Shown here: in pieces, positions 14,334 through 15,790 of the stretch | Position numbering within the stretch: position 1 is the first letter of the stretch | Layout: each line of letters opens with the position of its first letter | Assembly: GCA_035528275.1 (NCBI GenBank) | Contig: DATKYV010000172.1 | Location: forward strand, 1 to 15,790 | Direction of reading: 5' to 3' | DNA from: DATKYV01 sp035528275 | Lineage (GTDB): Bacteria > Acidobacteriota > Terriglobia > UBA7540 | DNA length: 15,790 bases | Translations under genes and position numbers: made by a program | The notes under the pieces: generated by a model | Told to the model about the DNA's origin: nothing | Databases searched by the model: none | The model's input: only the letters and a program-made list of their open reading frames with translations

Positions 14334-15790
14334 TTGCGAAAGGCTCTCCTCATCTCGATTTTGTTGGCGCTCCTGGCCGGCGCGCCGGCCGTGCGGGCCC
14401 AGGGTCAGGGCGGGGGCTCGAGTGGGCCTTCCGCCAATACGGAGGCGCAGCGCCTGCTGGAGCTGAAGCGGCTGGAGCTCGCCCTGAATGATTCACGGGC
14501 CAAGCGCGATCGCGCCAAGCTGCTCTACGACCAGGGGCTCGGCGCCCAGGCCGACTACGATGCCGCCGAAATCAATTTCCGCCAGGCGCAGGTTGATTTT
14601 CAGCAGGCCTTCCTCCGCCTCTTTGCCGATACGCCGCGTCTCGATATCGCGTCGGCCATCAAATACCAACGTCCCGACGGATCGAAGCTTGTCCGCGTGG
14701 CGGTGAAAAATACTTCCGGGGTCGTCCTCGACTACAAGATGTTCGGGATCTCCGCCGACGACGTCCAGCTACCCGACCAGTTTAAGATGCGCGAACTCAC
14801 CGACATCCGGGTCTCATTGAAGGAAACCACGGGAGGCGCGACCACGGGTGCCGCGGGCGGGACGGGTGCAGTGATTTCAAGCCCCTACTCCGCGTACATT
14901 CCCAAACTTGAAGTGGGCGAGCAGCGGACGCTGGAGTTCGGCCTGCTTAAGGACGTGGACGCACTGGTGGTGGGGCTCTATTACAACGGCCGGGAGGAAG
15001 ACCGGCAGATCTATCTCGAGAAGGACCCCTCGGCCAATATCGTGAGTATGAGTTCGGAGGAGGTTTCGCTCGAAGCTGACCTGGGCGGCCAAGCGATTTT
15101 CAACCTGCGCCTCGAGCAATTCACCAAGTCGGCGAACCCGTTTGCCCTGATCACCCTCAACCTGCCACAGCAAATCGCCCGCGACTTCGTCGACCCCGCA
15201 TCAAGCGCCCGGCTCTTCCAGGTCCGATTTCCCGAAGGGGTCACCAGCCAGAAGCTGCAACTCAAAATCTACCTGCCCGACAAGGTGGACGAGCGCGTGG
15301 TCCTCGACCAACCGCTCACCTTCTGGGCGCTGGTGATGGACGCCCAGCAGGCCGGCCAACTGGATTCCGCGAAGGCCTACACCGAGGCTCAGGTGGAGGC
15401 GTTCAAGTGCGGCAAGGTCCGATTGCAGCTCATCCCCCGCGGCGTGGGGAAGATCGAAGTCTCGGCGCCCAGCCTTTACCAGGAAATCCGCGTCGGCGAG
15501 CAAGTGGACCTCAACCTCACGGTGAAGAATACCGGGACGCGGGTCGTGCATAATATTCACGTCTCCACCGAGAATCCCCTGAACTGGCGGACCGCGCTCA
15601 CCCCGGAGACGGTGGCGAAGCTCGAACCTAACCAGGAGGAGATCGTTCACGTCAAAATCATGCCGCCCTCCGACGTCGGCGTGGGCGACTACGAGGTGAA
15701 GATCAAGACCGACGCGATCTCCAACAACCGCAAAGTGCCCACGCAGGACCAGTCGGACCGCATCCACGTGATGGCGCCGCCGAACGTGTT
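14334..15790 (+). CDS. Secreted coiled-coil protein with Ig-like/NEW3-like domains, 3'-truncated
   Basis: About 485 residues are visible and the frame runs off the window end. I place the start at TTG 14334: GGAGG (14324-14328) lies five bases upstream and the product then begins with a textbook signal peptide (MRKALLISILLALLAGAPA, VRA-Q cleavage near 22/23). ATG 14274 in the same frame would put 20 hydrophilic residues before it. Residues ~36-95 form a helical hairpin (LLELKRLELALNDSRAKRD; LLYDQGLGAQADYDAAEINF) resembling the coiled coil of HlyD/TolC-type proteins. Beta-rich domains follow (VRVAVKNTSG near 115-125, later LRLEQFTKSANPF), and from ~372 on a NEW3-like domain (VDLNLTVKNTG, then LTPETVAKLEPNQEEIVHVK). 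The gene follows the ABC-2 permeases and probably supplies the periplasmic part of the same system. Domain names are from pattern recall. Confidence 0.75.
   Translation, partial: MRKALLISILLALLAGAPAVRAQGQGGGSSGPSANTEAQRLLELKRLELALNDSRAKRDRAKLLYDQGLGAQADYDAAEINFRQAQVDFQQAFLRLFADTPRLDIASAIKYQRPDGSKLVRVAVKNTSGVVLDYKMFGISADDVQLPDQFKMRELTDIRVSLKETTGGATTGAAGGTGAVISSPYSAYIPKLEVGEQRTLEFGLLKDVDALVVGLYYNGREEDRQIYLEKDPSANIVSMSSEEVSLEADLGGQAIFNLRLEQFTKSANPFALITLNLPQQIARDFVDPASSARLFQVRFPEGVTSQKLQLKIYLPDKVDERVVLDQPLTFWALVMDAQQAGQLDSAKAYTEAQVEAFKCGKVRLQLIPRGVGKIEVSAPSLYQEIRVGEQVDLNLTVKNTGTRVVHNIHVSTENPLNWRTALTPETVAKLEPNQEEIVHVKIMPPSDVGVGDYEVKIKTDAISNNRKVPTQDQSDRIHVMAPPNV

Noticed and set aside
15201..15767. 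Minus-strand 188-codon frame at the window end
   Set aside because: It is antisense to the NEW3-like protein, which has a signal peptide, ribosome site and recognisable domain pattern on the plus strand.

Overview
The window is GC-rich bacterial DNA with compact, mostly co-directional genes. The style points to Acidobacteriota: large secreted TolB/PD40-type beta-propeller proteins ending in a 'VWVxENFLP' signature, TPR-propeller fusions, paired large ABC-2 permeases and heptamer-rich intergenic repeats. This assignment comes from gene content and protein style only. No rRNA, tRNA, CRISPR array, transposase or phage gene was seen.

Region A (1-8272) is the most unusual part. A 5'-truncated propeller gene (1-2289) is followed by a GC-rich hairpin and a 58-codon membrane-protein ORF (2409-2585). 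Next comes a two-component pair: a sensor kinase with a TPR-like extracytoplasmic domain (2889-4883) and an OmpR/PhoB-type regulator (4886-5560). A second, complete TPR-propeller gene (5674-7812) follows, again with a hairpin and a near-identical copy of the 58-codon ORF (7940-8116). The order 'propeller, hairpin, small membrane ORF' therefore occurs twice and brackets the two-component system. The first propeller gene is also an in-frame fusion of two propeller units. A direct repeat with 11-bp period lies upstream of the kinase and could be the regulator's own site.

Region B (8356-10729) is small-molecule metabolism. A dodecin flavin-storage gene on the minus strand diverges from a 2-keto-3-deoxygluconate kinase gene (kdgK), which is followed by KDPG aldolase (eda). 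Kinase plus aldolase convert KDG to pyruvate and glyceraldehyde 3-phosphate, the lower Entner-Doudoroff route used for uronates or gluconate. Six bases after eda is a 59-residue membrane-anchored zinc-ribbon ORF. A heptamer-repeat hairpin separates kdgK from eda.

Region C (10935-15790) holds two homologous six-helix ABC-2 permeases. They are followed by a secreted protein with a coiled-coil hairpin and Ig-like/NEW3-like domains, which runs off the window end. This looks like part of an ABC export or envelope complex, but no ATPase is in view. A second heptamer-repeat block lies between the two permease genes.

The long minus-strand frames over the propeller, permease and NEW3 genes are antisense shadows. 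The only minus-strand gene I support is the dodecin.
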